A DNA stretch of 64,000 nt, from positions 79,843 to 143,842 of the forward strand of contig CAJJBV010000006.1 of assembly GCA_905182525.1 (NCBI GenBank), in the 5' to 3' direction. Positions 8,961 to 18,850 of the stretch are shown here, piece by piece. The DNA comes from Cryomorphaceae bacterium. GTDB lineage: Bacteria; Bacteroidota; Bacteroidia; Flavobacteriales_D; Parvicellaceae. Made by a program: the position numbers and the translations under genes. Under the pieces are notes generated by a model. It was given only the letters and a program-made list of their open reading frames with translations, was not told the origin of the DNA and did not search any database. The first letter of the stretch is position 1. Each line of letters starts with the position of its first letter.

Positions 8961-9039
8961 ATATAGATAATTTTAATTAAAAGTAAAAACAATTAAACTC
9001 ATTTTAAGTTTTGTTTAATTATTAAAAATAAAAATTGTT

Positions 9040-9792
9040 CTAATTATTTTTTATTAATCTTTTTTGGTATTTGCTTTGAACAATATCTACAAAAACAAGA
9101 ATAACTATTATAAAATAGAATGTTGTCTTATTCATCGAATGAATAGAACTATCTAAAATAATTAACTCTGCTTTTTCTCCACCCTCAGTTAAAAGCATTA
9201 CGCCAACTAGAAATAAAATAAAGAGTCCTAAAACTTCATACTTTCTGTTTTTTTGTAAAAAGTCCGAAACTTTATTTGCTGCTAGTATCATAAGAATTCC
9301 ACCCACTACAATAGAAATGGCCATAATTAAAAAATTATCTGTCAGTGCCATTGCACTTAGTATAGAATCAAAAGAAAATACTAGATTCATTAAGACAATC
9401 ATAAATATAACTTTAGATGTTGATTCTTTTTCTGTAGAAGTTTCCTTGTTTTGAAAACTAATCATATGCCAAATTTCTTTAATTGAAGTGTATAGAATAA
9501 ACCCACCCCCCAAAAGAATTATAAGACTATGTAAATTCATTTTAAAGGAAATAATATCAGAACTAATATTTAAAAAGGGGTCTTTAAACTTCTCAACTAA
9601 ATTCACAAGAATAAATAACAATGCTAATCTTAAAATAATTGCTATTGAAATACCTAATTTTCTTACAAATTCTTGTTTTATTAAAGGAGCTTTTTTAGAT
9701 TCTAGAGCTATGTAAAGTAAATTGTCAAATCCTAAAACAATTTGTAAAATAATAAGCATAATAAGTGTACCAATAATTTCAGCTATTTCCAT
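9040..9792 (-). CDS. TerC family integral membrane protein
   Basis: A 250-residue membrane protein with about seven hydrophobic helices. The family's two signature Asp-containing segments are present: LQIVLGFDNLLYIAL at residues 15-29 and LVFSFDSILSAMALTD at about 136-151. The remaining pattern GLFILFLVGVMLLTEGG near 188-204 also fits. TerC proteins are linked to tellurite resistance and, in better studied members, to manganese export during metalation of secreted proteins; which applies here is inference. It appears monocistronic, between a broken gene and a DUF2279 gene. Confidence 0.85.
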   Translation of the reverse strand: MEIAEIIGTLIMLIILQIVLGFDNLLYIALESKKAPLIKQEFVRKLGISIAIILRLALLFILVNLVEKFKDPFLNISSDIISFKMNLHSLIILLGGGFILYTSIKEIWHMISFQNKETSTEKESTSKVIFMIVLMNLVFSFDSILSAMALTDNFLIMAISIVVGGILMILAANKVSDFLQKNRKYEVLGLFILFLVGVMLLTEGGEKAELIILDSSIHSMNKTTFYFIIVILVFVDIVQSKYQKRLIKNN

Positions 9793-9860
9793 GATAATTC
9801 AAAGAAAGTAAAAATCAATTAATTATGAGAGTATAGATAATTTATTTTAATCAAATTAAT

Positions 9861-10772
9861 TTAAAAATACAACCATTTAAATTGACTATTATTTTGAAAT
9901 AAAACTGCAGGAGCAGGAAGTTTAATAATTGAAAAAGAATTAACAATTAATTTTAGAAATTTATTTTTTATCTCTATTTCACTTAAATCTATGTCAAAAC
10001 TTAATATAAATTGAGACTGTCTTTCTAAATTATTACAATCCAAACAATCTAAATTTGGATTATTTCGAGCCCCTGTAAATCCATCAATTGAATAACCTAT
10101 CGAAAGATTTAAGAATTTAAAAATTTTTAGTTTTTCTTGAAGTCTTGTGTTAAAATCAAAGTTGAGCCAATACGTTTGGCCGTTGTAATCTTTAAATATT
10201 CTTTCTAATGAATTTTCTCCTAGTAATGACGGTCTATATTTTGCAAATCCTGTCTGGTGAGATGAGAACTTTAATTTTAGAGCTTGTCTTTTTAATTTTT
10301 TTTCTTGTCCATAATATAGTGTAGTACCAATAAGATTTGAAATTAAATCATAATTTGAAAATCCCCATTGTTTTGAAAATCCATCAAAAACTTCAATACC
10401 AACCATGTAAAGAAAGCTGTAGGCAGAAGCTTTAAAAAGACTTTCTGATATTTTTCTTTTTTTAAGAAACAAATGACTTTTTCTAGCTACATGATATGAA
10501 GAATAAACATGCCCAATTTTATCTATTTGGTTCCACTCATTAAAGTCATTAAAAAAATGAAATGAAGACTGAGGATATTTTTTATACCACAAATTATATA
10601 AACCAACATAGGATGTTGTAGTAGCACTAATTAATGATGCTTTTAAAATATTTTCTTTATTAAGTAAGCTATCTTTTTTTGAAATTTCATTACCTAAATA
10701 TTTTCCAGAAACAAATAAAAAAAGTACTAAAAAAAGATAAACTTTTATTTTTCGAAGTTTATAAAATTTCAT
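9861..10772 (-). CDS. DUF2279 family protein
   Basis: A 303-residue protein with a signal-type N-terminus (KVYLFLVLFLFVSG). The middle matches the DUF2279 (YfiM-like) pattern: SATTTSYVGLYNLWYKKYPQSSFHFF, then the hallmark NEWNQIDKIGHVYSSYHVARKS at about residues 78-100, and GIEVFDGFSKQWGFSNYDLISNLIGT. The C-terminal 100 residues alternate like outer-membrane strands. The family is found throughout Bacteroidota without known function; an envelope location is likely. It is followed on the same strand, in transcription order, by the TerC gene, 69 bases away. Confidence 0.75.
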   Translation of the reverse strand: MKFYKLRKIKVYLFLVLFLFVSGKYLGNEISKKDSLLNKENILKASLISATTTSYVGLYNLWYKKYPQSSFHFFNDFNEWNQIDKIGHVYSSYHVARKSHLFLKKRKISESLFKASAYSFLYMVGIEVFDGFSKQWGFSNYDLISNLIGTTLYYGQEKKLKRQALKLKFSSHQTGFAKYRPSLLGENSLERIFKDYNGQTYWLNFDFNTRLQEKLKIFKFLNLSIGYSIDGFTGARNNPNLDCLDCNNLERQSQFILSFDIDLSEIEIKNKFLKLIVNSFSIIKLPAPAVLFQNNSQFKWLYF

Positions 10773-10788
10773 AAACGGTTATTTCATC

Positions 10789-11604
10789 ATCTTTTTAAGA
10801 TAATCCGTTCCATTGATAACCAATCTCACAAAAATGGAGTTTTGCATTCCCCACGGTTTCAAATCTTCAGAAAAATTTGTTTGTGAAAATTGTCCGTGAT
10901 AACCTAAGTCAAAAGAAACATCTTTATTTATAAAATAGTTTAGTACAAATCCGCTTCCAAATCCAATTCCATATCCTTGAGGGTTTTGAGATTGACCAGA
11001 ACTATTCGATACTGTTATGAATATAGGATAGGTTGTCTGTCTATTACTACATAGTTTTCTTTTAATTCTACATTAATTAATTGAAAAAATATAGGTACAT
11101 ATAAAGAGAAGTTATATTCTTTGAAAATATTTTTTTGGTACCCCAATATTGATCATATTCCTTTTTTCTTTGCCAATTATAGCAAATTGCTTGTAATCTG
11201 GATCAGTAGACATATTATTTGTATTATCTACAGCTACAACCACAACATTCTTGAACTTTAAGCTGTGCAAAATTTATATCAATATATATTTTAGATTTCT
11301 CTTTTTCTTTTCCAATATGAATTCCTATTTCTGTTCCAGGATTATATTTTATATTATTTGGAAATGAAATACTTTCTATTGGATAACCTTTAAATTCATT
11401 TGAATCATTTAAACTATAATAATTATTATTATTATTTAAAATAGTCTGAACACCATTTGAAGTTACATTTCCCTCATATAAAGATGCTGTATTTTTATTG
11501 CCTAAGTAAGTCCCCGCATTTATTCCAAAAATTAGCTTACTTTTTTCTTGGGCTAAAATAAAATATGGAAACACTACTAAAAATAAAATAAACTTTCTCA
11601 TCAC
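10789..11604 (-). pseudogene. Frameshifted outer-membrane beta-barrel protein
   Basis: The N-terminal 126 codons (11224-11604) give a signal peptide (MMRKFILFLVVFPYFILAQ) and barrel-like strands. The frame then breaks near 11235; the +1 frame continues VVVVAVDNTNNMSTDPDYKQF, further shifts occur around 11100-11140 and 11035, and the last clean stretch reads GYGIGFGSGFVLNYF, VSFDLGYHGQFSQTNF and VINGTDYLKKMMK to a stop at 10789-10791. The segments join in order as one protein of about 270 residues, the size of OmpA/PorT-type small barrels. Three or more indels in one gene mean either a decaying gene or poor local sequence. Its start codon overlaps the stop of the E1 gene at 11604 by one base. 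Confidence 0.6.
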
Positions 11605-13505
11605 TAATAATTTATTAAGAAATCAATTTTTTCATTAATATTCTTGTTGGCTAAAAATTGCTCTTCTAAATCTGCTGCAAATGGAACAGGAGTATCTAAA
11701 CTCGCACATCGTATAATAGGAGCATCTAAGTATTCAAAACAATTTTCATTAATTAAAGAAGAAATCTCTCCACCAATTCCACCTGTAAGACAATCTTCAT
11801 GAACTATAAGTACTCTATTTGTTTTCTTAACAGATTTAAAAATAGAATCTTTATCTAATGGCAATAGAGTCCTAAGATCTAAAATATCTGCATTAATATT
11901 TTTTTCATCAATAGCTTTCTTCGCCCAATGAACTCCCATTCCGTAAGTAATTATACTTAGTTGATCACCTTCATTAACTAATTTTGCTTTTCCAATTGGA
12001 GTTGTGTAATAATTCTCAGGAACTAACCCTGTTAAACTTCTGTAAAGAGCTTTGTGTTCGAAAATCATTACTGGATTAGGATCTTCAATAGCTGCTAGCA
12101 TTAATCCTTTGGCATCTTCAGGCGAGGAAGGATACAAAACTTTAAGACCAGGAGTATGAACAAACCAAGCTTCATTACTTTGAGAATGAAAAGGTCCTGC
12201 CCCAACACCTGCTCCAGTAGGCATTCTTATCACAACGTCAGCATTTTGCCCCCACCTGTAATGTAACTTAGCCAAGTTGTTTATAATTTGATTAAATCCA
12301 ACAGTTACAAAATCTGCAAATTGCATTTCCATAATAGCTTTTTTGTTTTTTAGTGATAGCCCTAAAGCTGCACCAACTATTGCAGATTCACATAGTGGTG
12401 TATTTCTAACTCTATTTTTACCAAATTTTTCAATAAACCCTTCTGTCATTTTAAATACTCCACCATATTCAGCAATATCTTGCCCCATAATAACAGAATT
12501 CTCAAACTTTTCCATTCCTTGAAATAATCCTTGTGATAATGCATCAATAAATCTAATTTCCTTTTTATCTCCTAAATTATATTGGCCATTAAAAATGTAG
12601 TTTTTATAAATGTCATTTAACTCAGAATTTAAATCTGCTGTAATTTTAGGAGTTGAGAATGCTTTTAGCCATGCATTATTAATATCATCTTTTATTAGTT
12701 TTTTGATATCATCAATTTCATTTTTTGAAAGAATTTCATTGTTTAAAATTTCAGTCTCCAATTTTAAAATAGGATCTTTTAACTTCCACTTATCTTGTAA
12801 TCCTTTAGGATAATATTTTGTTCCAGAAGCTTCTTCATGGCCTCTCATTCTAAATGTCAATGCTTCAACTAAAAATGGTTCAGAATTTTTAATTTGTAAG
12901 TTTTTTACTTTTTTAATGCAATCATAAACTTTCAAAACATCATTTCCATCTACCTGTTCTGTTTTCATTCCATATCCAATTCCTTTGTCTATAAATTGTT
13001 TGCAATTAAATTGTTCTTTAGATGGTGTAGAAAGTCCCCATTGGTTATTTTCAATAACAAAAATTACTGGTAATTGCCAAACAGATGCTACGTTTAAGGC
13101 TTCATGAAAATCACCTTCGCTTGCTCCTCCATCCCCTGAAAATACTAGAACTGATTTATTAGTTTTATCTATTTTTTCTGACAAAGCAATTCCACAAGCA
13201 ATTCCTAGTTGAGGACCTAAGTGAGAAATCATTCCAACAATTTTATGTTCCATTGTTCCAAAATGAAAGGACCTATCTCTTCCTTTTGTAAAACCATCAA
13301 TTTTACCTTGAAATTGACAAAAAAGTTTGTAAAGTTCAACCTTTCTAGTAGTAAAAACTCCTAAATTTCTATGCATGGGTAAAATAAACTCTTCATTATC
13401 CATTGCTAAAGTTGAACCAACAGAGATTGCTTCTTGACCAACTCCCGAAAACCACTTAGAAATTTTACCTTGTCTTAAAAGAATTAGCATTTTTTCTTCT
13501 ATCAA
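11604..13505 (-). CDS. Fused E1 alpha/beta 2-oxoacid dehydrogenase (branched-chain type)
   Basis: A single 633-residue chain joins both E1 subunits. Residues 1-270 are the thiamine-diphosphate alpha domain: GQEAISVGS, MHRNLGVF, and the TPP/Mg motif GDGGASEGDFHEALN about 122-136 with ENNQWGLS. Residues about 315-633 are the transketolase-like beta domain: MGQDIAEYGGVFKMTEGF, GAGVGAGPFHSQSNEAWF, HTPGLKVLYPSSPEDA, VHEDCLTGGIGGEI. It decarboxylates branched-chain or pyruvate-type 2-oxoacids and passes the acyl group to lipoyl E2, which is not nearby. The TTG start at 13505 lies mid-domain: family members begin about 17 residues earlier, and that sequence (LKALLIPRLIEEK) is in frame here but its ATG, at 13557, is in another frame. 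A one-base indel near 13530 is the best explanation. Confidence 0.85.
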   Translation of the reverse strand: MIEEKMLILLRQGKISKWFSGVGQEAISVGSTLAMDNEEFILPMHRNLGVFTTRKVELYKLFCQFQGKIDGFTKGRDRSFHFGTMEHKIVGMISHLGPQLGIACGIALSEKIDKTNKSVLVFSGDGGASEGDFHEALNVASVWQLPVIFVIENNQWGLSTPSKEQFNCKQFIDKGIGYGMKTEQVDGNDVLKVYDCIKKVKNLQIKNSEPFLVEALTFRMRGHEEASGTKYYPKGLQDKWKLKDPILKLETEILNNEILSKNEIDDIKKLIKDDINNAWLKAFSTPKITADLNSELNDIYKNYIFNGQYNLGDKKEIRFIDALSQGLFQGMEKFENSVIMGQDIAEYGGVFKMTEGFIEKFGKNRVRNTPLCESAIVGAALGLSLKNKKAIMEMQFADFVTVGFNQIINNLAKLHYRWGQNADVVIRMPTGAGVGAGPFHSQSNEAWFVHTPGLKVLYPSSPEDAKGLMLAAIEDPNPVMIFEHKALYRSLTGLVPENYYTTPIGKAKLVNEGDQLSIITYGMGVHWAKKAIDEKNINADILDLRTLLPLDKDSIFKSVKKTNRVLIVHEDCLTGGIGGEISSLINENCFEYLDAPIIRCASLDTPVPFAADLEEQFLANKNINEKIDFLINY

Positions 13506-13734
13506 CCTTGGAATTAATAAAGCTTTTAATGTATTTATTATTTGAGGTCTTATTCATGAAAAATAAAAGTAATCTTTAAATTATATAGTGCAGTTTAAAT
13601 TTATTAATATTTTTAGTTTTCAGATTAGATTAATAATAATTAGCTTAATTGTTGATTAATTTTATTTTTAAAAATACTGAACGAGTTTGTTTTATTTAAT
13701 TAAATTTAATTAATAATAAATATAATTTTTATTG

Positions 13735-15972
13735 ATGAAAAATTTTCCTTTAATACATTTAATTACATTCTTTAATATTTTCTTGTGCTTCTACAAGCAT
13801 ATTTGCAACTCCATTTGTTGGTGGAGATTTTAAAATTACAATGACTAATAATGGTGCCTAGTTCAAGTAATTATGACATTCAATTAAGGCTTGTATAGAG
13901 ATGATGTAAATGGTCATAGTTAATCATGCCGTCTACTGTAACTATTGGAATATATCAAATTGGAACTAATATTCTTCAAACTACTAAAGTTCTTTATTTA
14001 GATAATAATACTGGGACTATTGTTCCTTTAGGTGACGCATGTTTTTCACCTAATCCATTAGTTATTAGAGTAGAAGAGGGTGTTTACAATGGGTTAACTT
14101 CCACCGTTTTACCCAATTTTTCCATGGGTTATTATATACAATATCAAACTTGTTGTAGAAATGCTTCAGTTACTAATTTAGCTGATCCAGATTGATGGAA
14201 TATCAATTTTTGCAATAATTCCAGATCCAGCACTTGGACAAAATTCTAGTCCAGATTTTGGTAATTATCCTAATGATGCATATTTCTGTTTAAACAGTAC
14301 TAATAGTTTTATTTGGCCTGTTACTGATCCAGATGGTGATTCTTTGGTTTTTTCATTAGTTCAGCCTTAAATGATGGCAATGGTGCAACTAATGGAAATT
14401 CACTCAGGTACTGGAGCATATCCATTTTATCCAACTTGCATTTATGCTGCTGGATATAGTCTTACATCCTTAGGTCCTGGGACGCCACCTTTTACAATTA
14501 ATTCTGTTACTGGCGAAATTTCTGGATCACCAGCTATAATTGGAAATTTTGTATTTGCTGTGAGAGTCGAAGAATATAGAAATGGAGTTAAAATTGGTGA
14601 GGTTAGAAGAGACGTTCAATATGCTGTAGAACCACTTTGTACAACAGTAACTCCTCCATTTATTTCTATTAATAATGATGTTGATTCTTCTGGTATTTCA
14701 TCGGATACACTTTCAATTATAATTAATGTAAAAGATAGTTTATGCTTTGACTTAGAATTTGGAGTTAGCCAGAATGGTATAATTAATGATACTAGTAAAA
14801 TGTTTTTAAAACTAACTTCAAATAATTTTGATTTAACAGGCTCTTTTGTTCAGCCTAATGCTGATACAGTTTCAGTAGGGTCAAATAATACATTCTTATC
14901 ATATTATAATTGGGAAAATATTTCAGGAGATACAGTGTTTTTTAATTTGGACACTAATAATACTGGAGTTGACAGTGGCTATATAGAATTTACTGGATTT
15001 GGGTATTTTAGATATTGCTGGCAAGCTCCTTGTGAATCATTTGATTCTACATTTAATATTTTAGTTGATGCTTATTCTAAAGATTGTAGTGGGATTAATC
15101 GATCGCAAAAGAATATATGAGCGTTGAGGATCGTTCAAAAAAGATCCTCCTATCGTATGTCTTATAACTCAGATTATTTACAGAAACTTGCATGACGTAT
15201 TAGCAATTGAACTTTAATGATAACTGTTTTTAGAAGCTATGTCTATTGATTTTCTAGCATACACGATACTGCCAGATATCTGTTTTTGATCCTTTTAGGC
15301 GATTCAGAGCCTCAAAGAAATGCATTTTGGGACTCATTTTTTGATTTTGAAGCAATATACCAACCACCTTTATATAACAACGTAACTGGGAAATACTATT
15401 ATGAAAATTTTAATGATTCGATTACTATATTTTCAATGAATGGATTTTCTCATCATGGATAATATTTCTTCTGCTGTTCAGATCAGTTGGAATGAGGTTT
15501 TGTTTACTCCTGACTTGTAAGTTTATAAAAATACGTGACTCTAATTCAAGACTCCAGAAATTATCCAGGTTAAACTTATTAAGACATTTTCAACTATTTG
15601 TGTTCTGATACATTATTTGGCTAATACAAAAATTACTATTGAATTACCTAATGGAGAAGAAAAAGACATTCCAAATGTTTTCACACCGAATGGAGATTTA
15701 GAAAATGATGTATTTAAGTTAAAAGATACATTAAACGATCCATGCTTTGATTTTATGAGTATTAGAATATATAACCGTTGGGGACAATTGGTTTTTGAAG
15801 ATCAATGATCCAAATTTTAATTGGGATGGTAATTTAAAAAATGGAAAAGAATGTAAATCTGGATCATATTTAATAATTATAAATGGTGAATATGGTAGTA
15901 TTTATAATAGCGAAGGAAGAAGAGAACGGAATTGCTGTTAAAGATGAATTTTGGATTCAATTACTTAGGTAA
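13735..15972 (+). pseudogene. Frameshifted gliding-motility-associated (T9SS type B) surface protein
   Basis: A chain of open segments in changing frames reads as one secreted protein of about 745 residues. The start at 13735 gives a signal-like beginning, then FVGGDFKITMTNNG and YDIQLRLYRDDVNG, next PSTVTIGIYQIGTNILQTT (13926), PFTINSVTGEISGSP (about 14490), and last NVFTPNGDLENDVFK with IRIYNRWGQLVFED (15670-15805) and GIAVKDEFWIQLLR to the stop at 15972. NVFTPNGD plus IYNRWG is the type B C-terminal domain. At least six breaks occur, for example TAG at 13859 and the stretch 15117-15616 where no frame stays open. A decayed gene or error-rich sequence. The end overlaps the convergent bshA end by twelve bases. 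Confidence 0.65.
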
Positions 15973-17095
15973 TAATCTAACACATTCTCTGTATAAATTT
16001 TCATATCTAGGTAAAATAATTTCTATATCAAATTTCTTAGCTTGATTTAAAGCATTGGACTTGAATTTTTCTAATGTATCATTGATTAGATAGTATTTTG
16101 AGTGCGTTTATTGTCATTTGATTGGTATCTCCAACTTCATTTAACAGCCCACTTTCTTCATGAATTACAACTTCCGGAATTCCACCAGAATTACTCGCAA
16201 TAACTGGAACGCTACAAGCCATAGCTTCTAGAGCTGATAATCCAAAACTTTCTTTTGAAGAAGGTAGTATGAATAAATCGGAAATATTTAGAACTTCTTT
16301 AGTTGATTTAAGACTTCCTAAGAAGAAAATATTTTCTTTAAAATCAGATTTTCTAGATATTTTCTCCAATCTAGGTCTCTCAGGTCCGTCACCTACTAAA
16401 ATTAGTTTTACTTCTGTCTTTTTTGAAATTTCTTCAAAAGTTGTCAAAACATCTTCAATTCTTTTAACTTTTCTAAAGTTGGAAACGTGACATATTATTT
16501 TTTCATTATTGGGAGCAAATCTTCTTTTATAAAATTCATTATTGTCAAGTTTATATTCATTTAAGCATATAAAGTTTGGAATTACTTTAATTTCTTTTTT
16601 AATATCAAATAATTCATGGGTTTCTTTTTTTAGACTTTCTGAAACAGCAGTAACCATATTAGAATGATTAATGGAGAAATTAATAACAGGTTCAAAAGAT
16701 GGGTCTTTTCCAACTAAAGTTATATCCGTCCCATGGAGAGTTGTAATAAAAGGAATTTTTATTCCTTGATCTTTGAGGATTTGTTGAGCCATATATGCTG
16801 CTGACGCATGGGGAATAGCATAATGTACATGAAGAAGGTCAAGCTTTTCAAATTTAACAACATCAACTAATTTACTAGTAAGAACTTGCTCGTATGGAGT
16901 AAATTTAAATAATGGATAATCAGAAGTTCTTACTTCGTGATAAAAAATATTTTTTCTAAGTTCACCTAGTCTAACTGGTTCACTATAGGTAATAAAATGT
17001 ATTTCATGGCCTTTTTTAGATAAGGCTTTTCCTAATTCTGTTGCTACAATTCCGCTCCCACCAAAAGTAGGATACAATACAATCCCAATTTTCAT
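15961..17095 (-). CDS. bshA: N-acetyl-alpha-D-glucosaminyl L-malate synthase BshA
   Basis: GT4-fold glycosyltransferase that joins GlcNAc from UDP-GlcNAc to L-malate, the first step of bacillithiol synthesis. Diagnostic N-terminus MKIGIVLYPTFGGSGIVATELG, then HVHYAIPHASAAYMA, TTLHGTDITLVG, a nucleotide-binding part with KVKRIEDVL and ILVGDGPER, and the acceptor/donor motif LPSSKESFGLSALEAMACSVPVIAS at about 280-303. The uninterrupted frame (16079-17095) stops at 338 residues, but the +1 frame continues exactly as the family's last helix: DTLEKFKSNAL, AKKFDIEIILPRYENLYR, stop at 15961. One extra base near 16080 restores the normal 377 residues, so I give the full span. The other bacillithiol genes are not in the window. 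Confidence 0.88.
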
Positions 17096-17190
17096 TCAAT
17101 ATATATTTGAATCAAATATAACTTAATTGATTTACTAGAACATGCTGAATTCCCTATATTAGCAATCAACAAAAATAATTTCATTAATCA

Positions 17191-18834
17191 ATGAATAATT
17201 CTGATAAAAAGTTAGGTTTCAATAAAAATGAAGATCAAATTAAAATGATGATTTCTTCCTTAAATCAAAAGCTAGATAAAATATATCTTGGTGGTGGAAC
17301 TGAAAAAATTAAGAAACAAAAGTTAAAAGGAAAATTAACTGCTAGAGAAAGAATTGCTTTGTTATTGGACGATGATCTTTCAAGTATTGAAATTGGAGCT
17401 TTAGCTGGTTATCAAATGTATGAGCAACATGGCGGTTGCCCAGCGGGTGGTGTAGTTGTAAAGATGGGTTATATCCATAAAAAGCTTTGTATAGTTGTTG
17501 CTAATGATGCTACAGTAAAAGCTGGAGCTTGGTTTCCAATCACTGGGAAGAAAAATCTAAGAGCACAAGAAATAGCAATGGAAAATAGAATTCCAATAAT
17601 CTATCTTGTTGATAGTGCAGGTGTTTATTTACCTCTTCAAGATGAAATATTTCCTGACAAAGAGCATTTCGGAAGAATTTTCAGAAATAATGCAAAAATG
17701 AGTGCAATGGGAATTACTCAAATTGCAGCAGTAATGGGGAGCTGTGTTGCAGGAGGAGCCTATCTTCCAATTATGAGCGATGAGTCATTAATTGTTGAGA
17801 AAACAGGAACTATATTTTTAGCAGGTTCATATTTAGTAAAAGCAGCAGTTGGTGAGATAATTGATAATGAAACACTAGGTGGAGCAACAACCCATTCTGA
17901 AATTAGTGGAGTTGTTGACTACAAATCTCCTAATGAAAAAACATGCTTAAAAACCATAAGAGATATTATGGATAAAATTCCCGATGGCAATAGTCTAAAT
18001 TTAAATAAGTCAGTTTCTCAAAAGCCAAAACTAAAATTTGAAGATTTCTACGGTACTTTTCCATCTTCTAGATCGTCAAACTATGATACCAAGACTATAC
18101 TTAATTTTTTCATTGATAACGCAGAATTTACAGAGTACAAAGCAGACTATGGTAAAACAATAATTTGTGGTTACGCTAGAATTGACGGTTGGTCAGTTGG
18201 AATTGTTGCTAATCAAAGAAAAGTTGTTAAAACTGGGAAATCTGAAATGCAATTTGGAGGTGTTATTTATAGTGATAGCGCTAGCAAAGCTTCAAGATTT
18301 ATAATGAATTGTAATCAAAAAAAGATTCCCTTGGTATTTTTTCAAGATGTGAGTGGATTTATGGTAGGTAGTAGATCTGAGCACGGTGGAATTATAAAAG
18401 ATGGTGCAAAAATGGTAAATGCAATGGCCAATTCAGTAGTTCCTAAGTTTACTATAGTTATGGGAAATTCTTATGGAGCTGGAAATTATGCAATGTGTGG
18501 AAAAGCTTACGATCCAAGACTTATAGTAGGTTGGCCAACGGCAGAAATTGCAGTTATGGGAGGAGAGCAAGCTGCTAAAGTTTTACTTCAAATTGAATTA
18601 GCATCGCTCAAATCTAAAGGCGAAGAAATAAGCAAGGAAAAAGAAAAAGAATTATTTAACAATATTAAAAAAAGATATGATGATCAAATAAAGCCCTACT
18701 ATGCGGCTTCAAGATTATGGATAGACGCTATTATCGACCCTAAGGACACAAGAAAGTGGATATCTATGGGTATAGAGGCAGCTAATAAAAATCCTGAAAT
18801 CATGGAATATAAGACGGGAGTTATGCAAACTTAA
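17191..18834 (+). CDS. Acyl-CoA carboxylase, carboxyltransferase (beta) subunit
   Basis: A 547-residue biotin-dependent carboxyltransferase. The KGKLTARERIALLLDD start motif, the first crotonase-like half with GGCPAGGVVVKMG, MGSCVAGGAYLPIMSDES, LAGSYLVKAAVGE, and the second half with VSGFMVGSRSEHGGIIKDGA, MGNSYGAGNYAMCGKAYDP and AVMGGEQAAKVL are all intact. It moves the carboxyl group from biotin to an acyl-CoA; length and motifs fit methylcrotonyl-/propionyl-CoA carboxylases, and the true substrate cannot be told. The alpha (biotin carboxylase) subunit is not adjacent, so it is encoded elsewhere. Divergent from bshA, with 95 bases between the starts. Confidence 0.88.
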   Translation: MNNSDKKLGFNKNEDQIKMMISSLNQKLDKIYLGGGTEKIKKQKLKGKLTARERIALLLDDDLSSIEIGALAGYQMYEQHGGCPAGGVVVKMGYIHKKLCIVVANDATVKAGAWFPITGKKNLRAQEIAMENRIPIIYLVDSAGVYLPLQDEIFPDKEHFGRIFRNNAKMSAMGITQIAAVMGSCVAGGAYLPIMSDESLIVEKTGTIFLAGSYLVKAAVGEIIDNETLGGATTHSEISGVVDYKSPNEKTCLKTIRDIMDKIPDGNSLNLNKSVSQKPKLKFEDFYGTFPSSRSSNYDTKTILNFFIDNAEFTEYKADYGKTIICGYARIDGWSVGIVANQRKVVKTGKSEMQFGGVIYSDSASKASRFIMNCNQKKIPLVFFQDVSGFMVGSRSEHGGIIKDGAKMVNAMANSVVPKFTIVMGNSYGAGNYAMCGKAYDPRLIVGWPTAEIAVMGGEQAAKVLLQIELASLKSKGEEISKEKEKELFNNIKKRYDDQIKPYYAASRLWIDAIIDPKDTRKWISMGIEAANKNPEIMEYKTGVMQT

Positions 18835-18850
18835 ATGGAAGAATTAAATT

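Noticed and set aside
13558..13734. Possible regulatory RNA in the 177-base gap before the type B gene
   Set aside because: Very AT-rich, no stable hairpin or conserved motif seen by eye.
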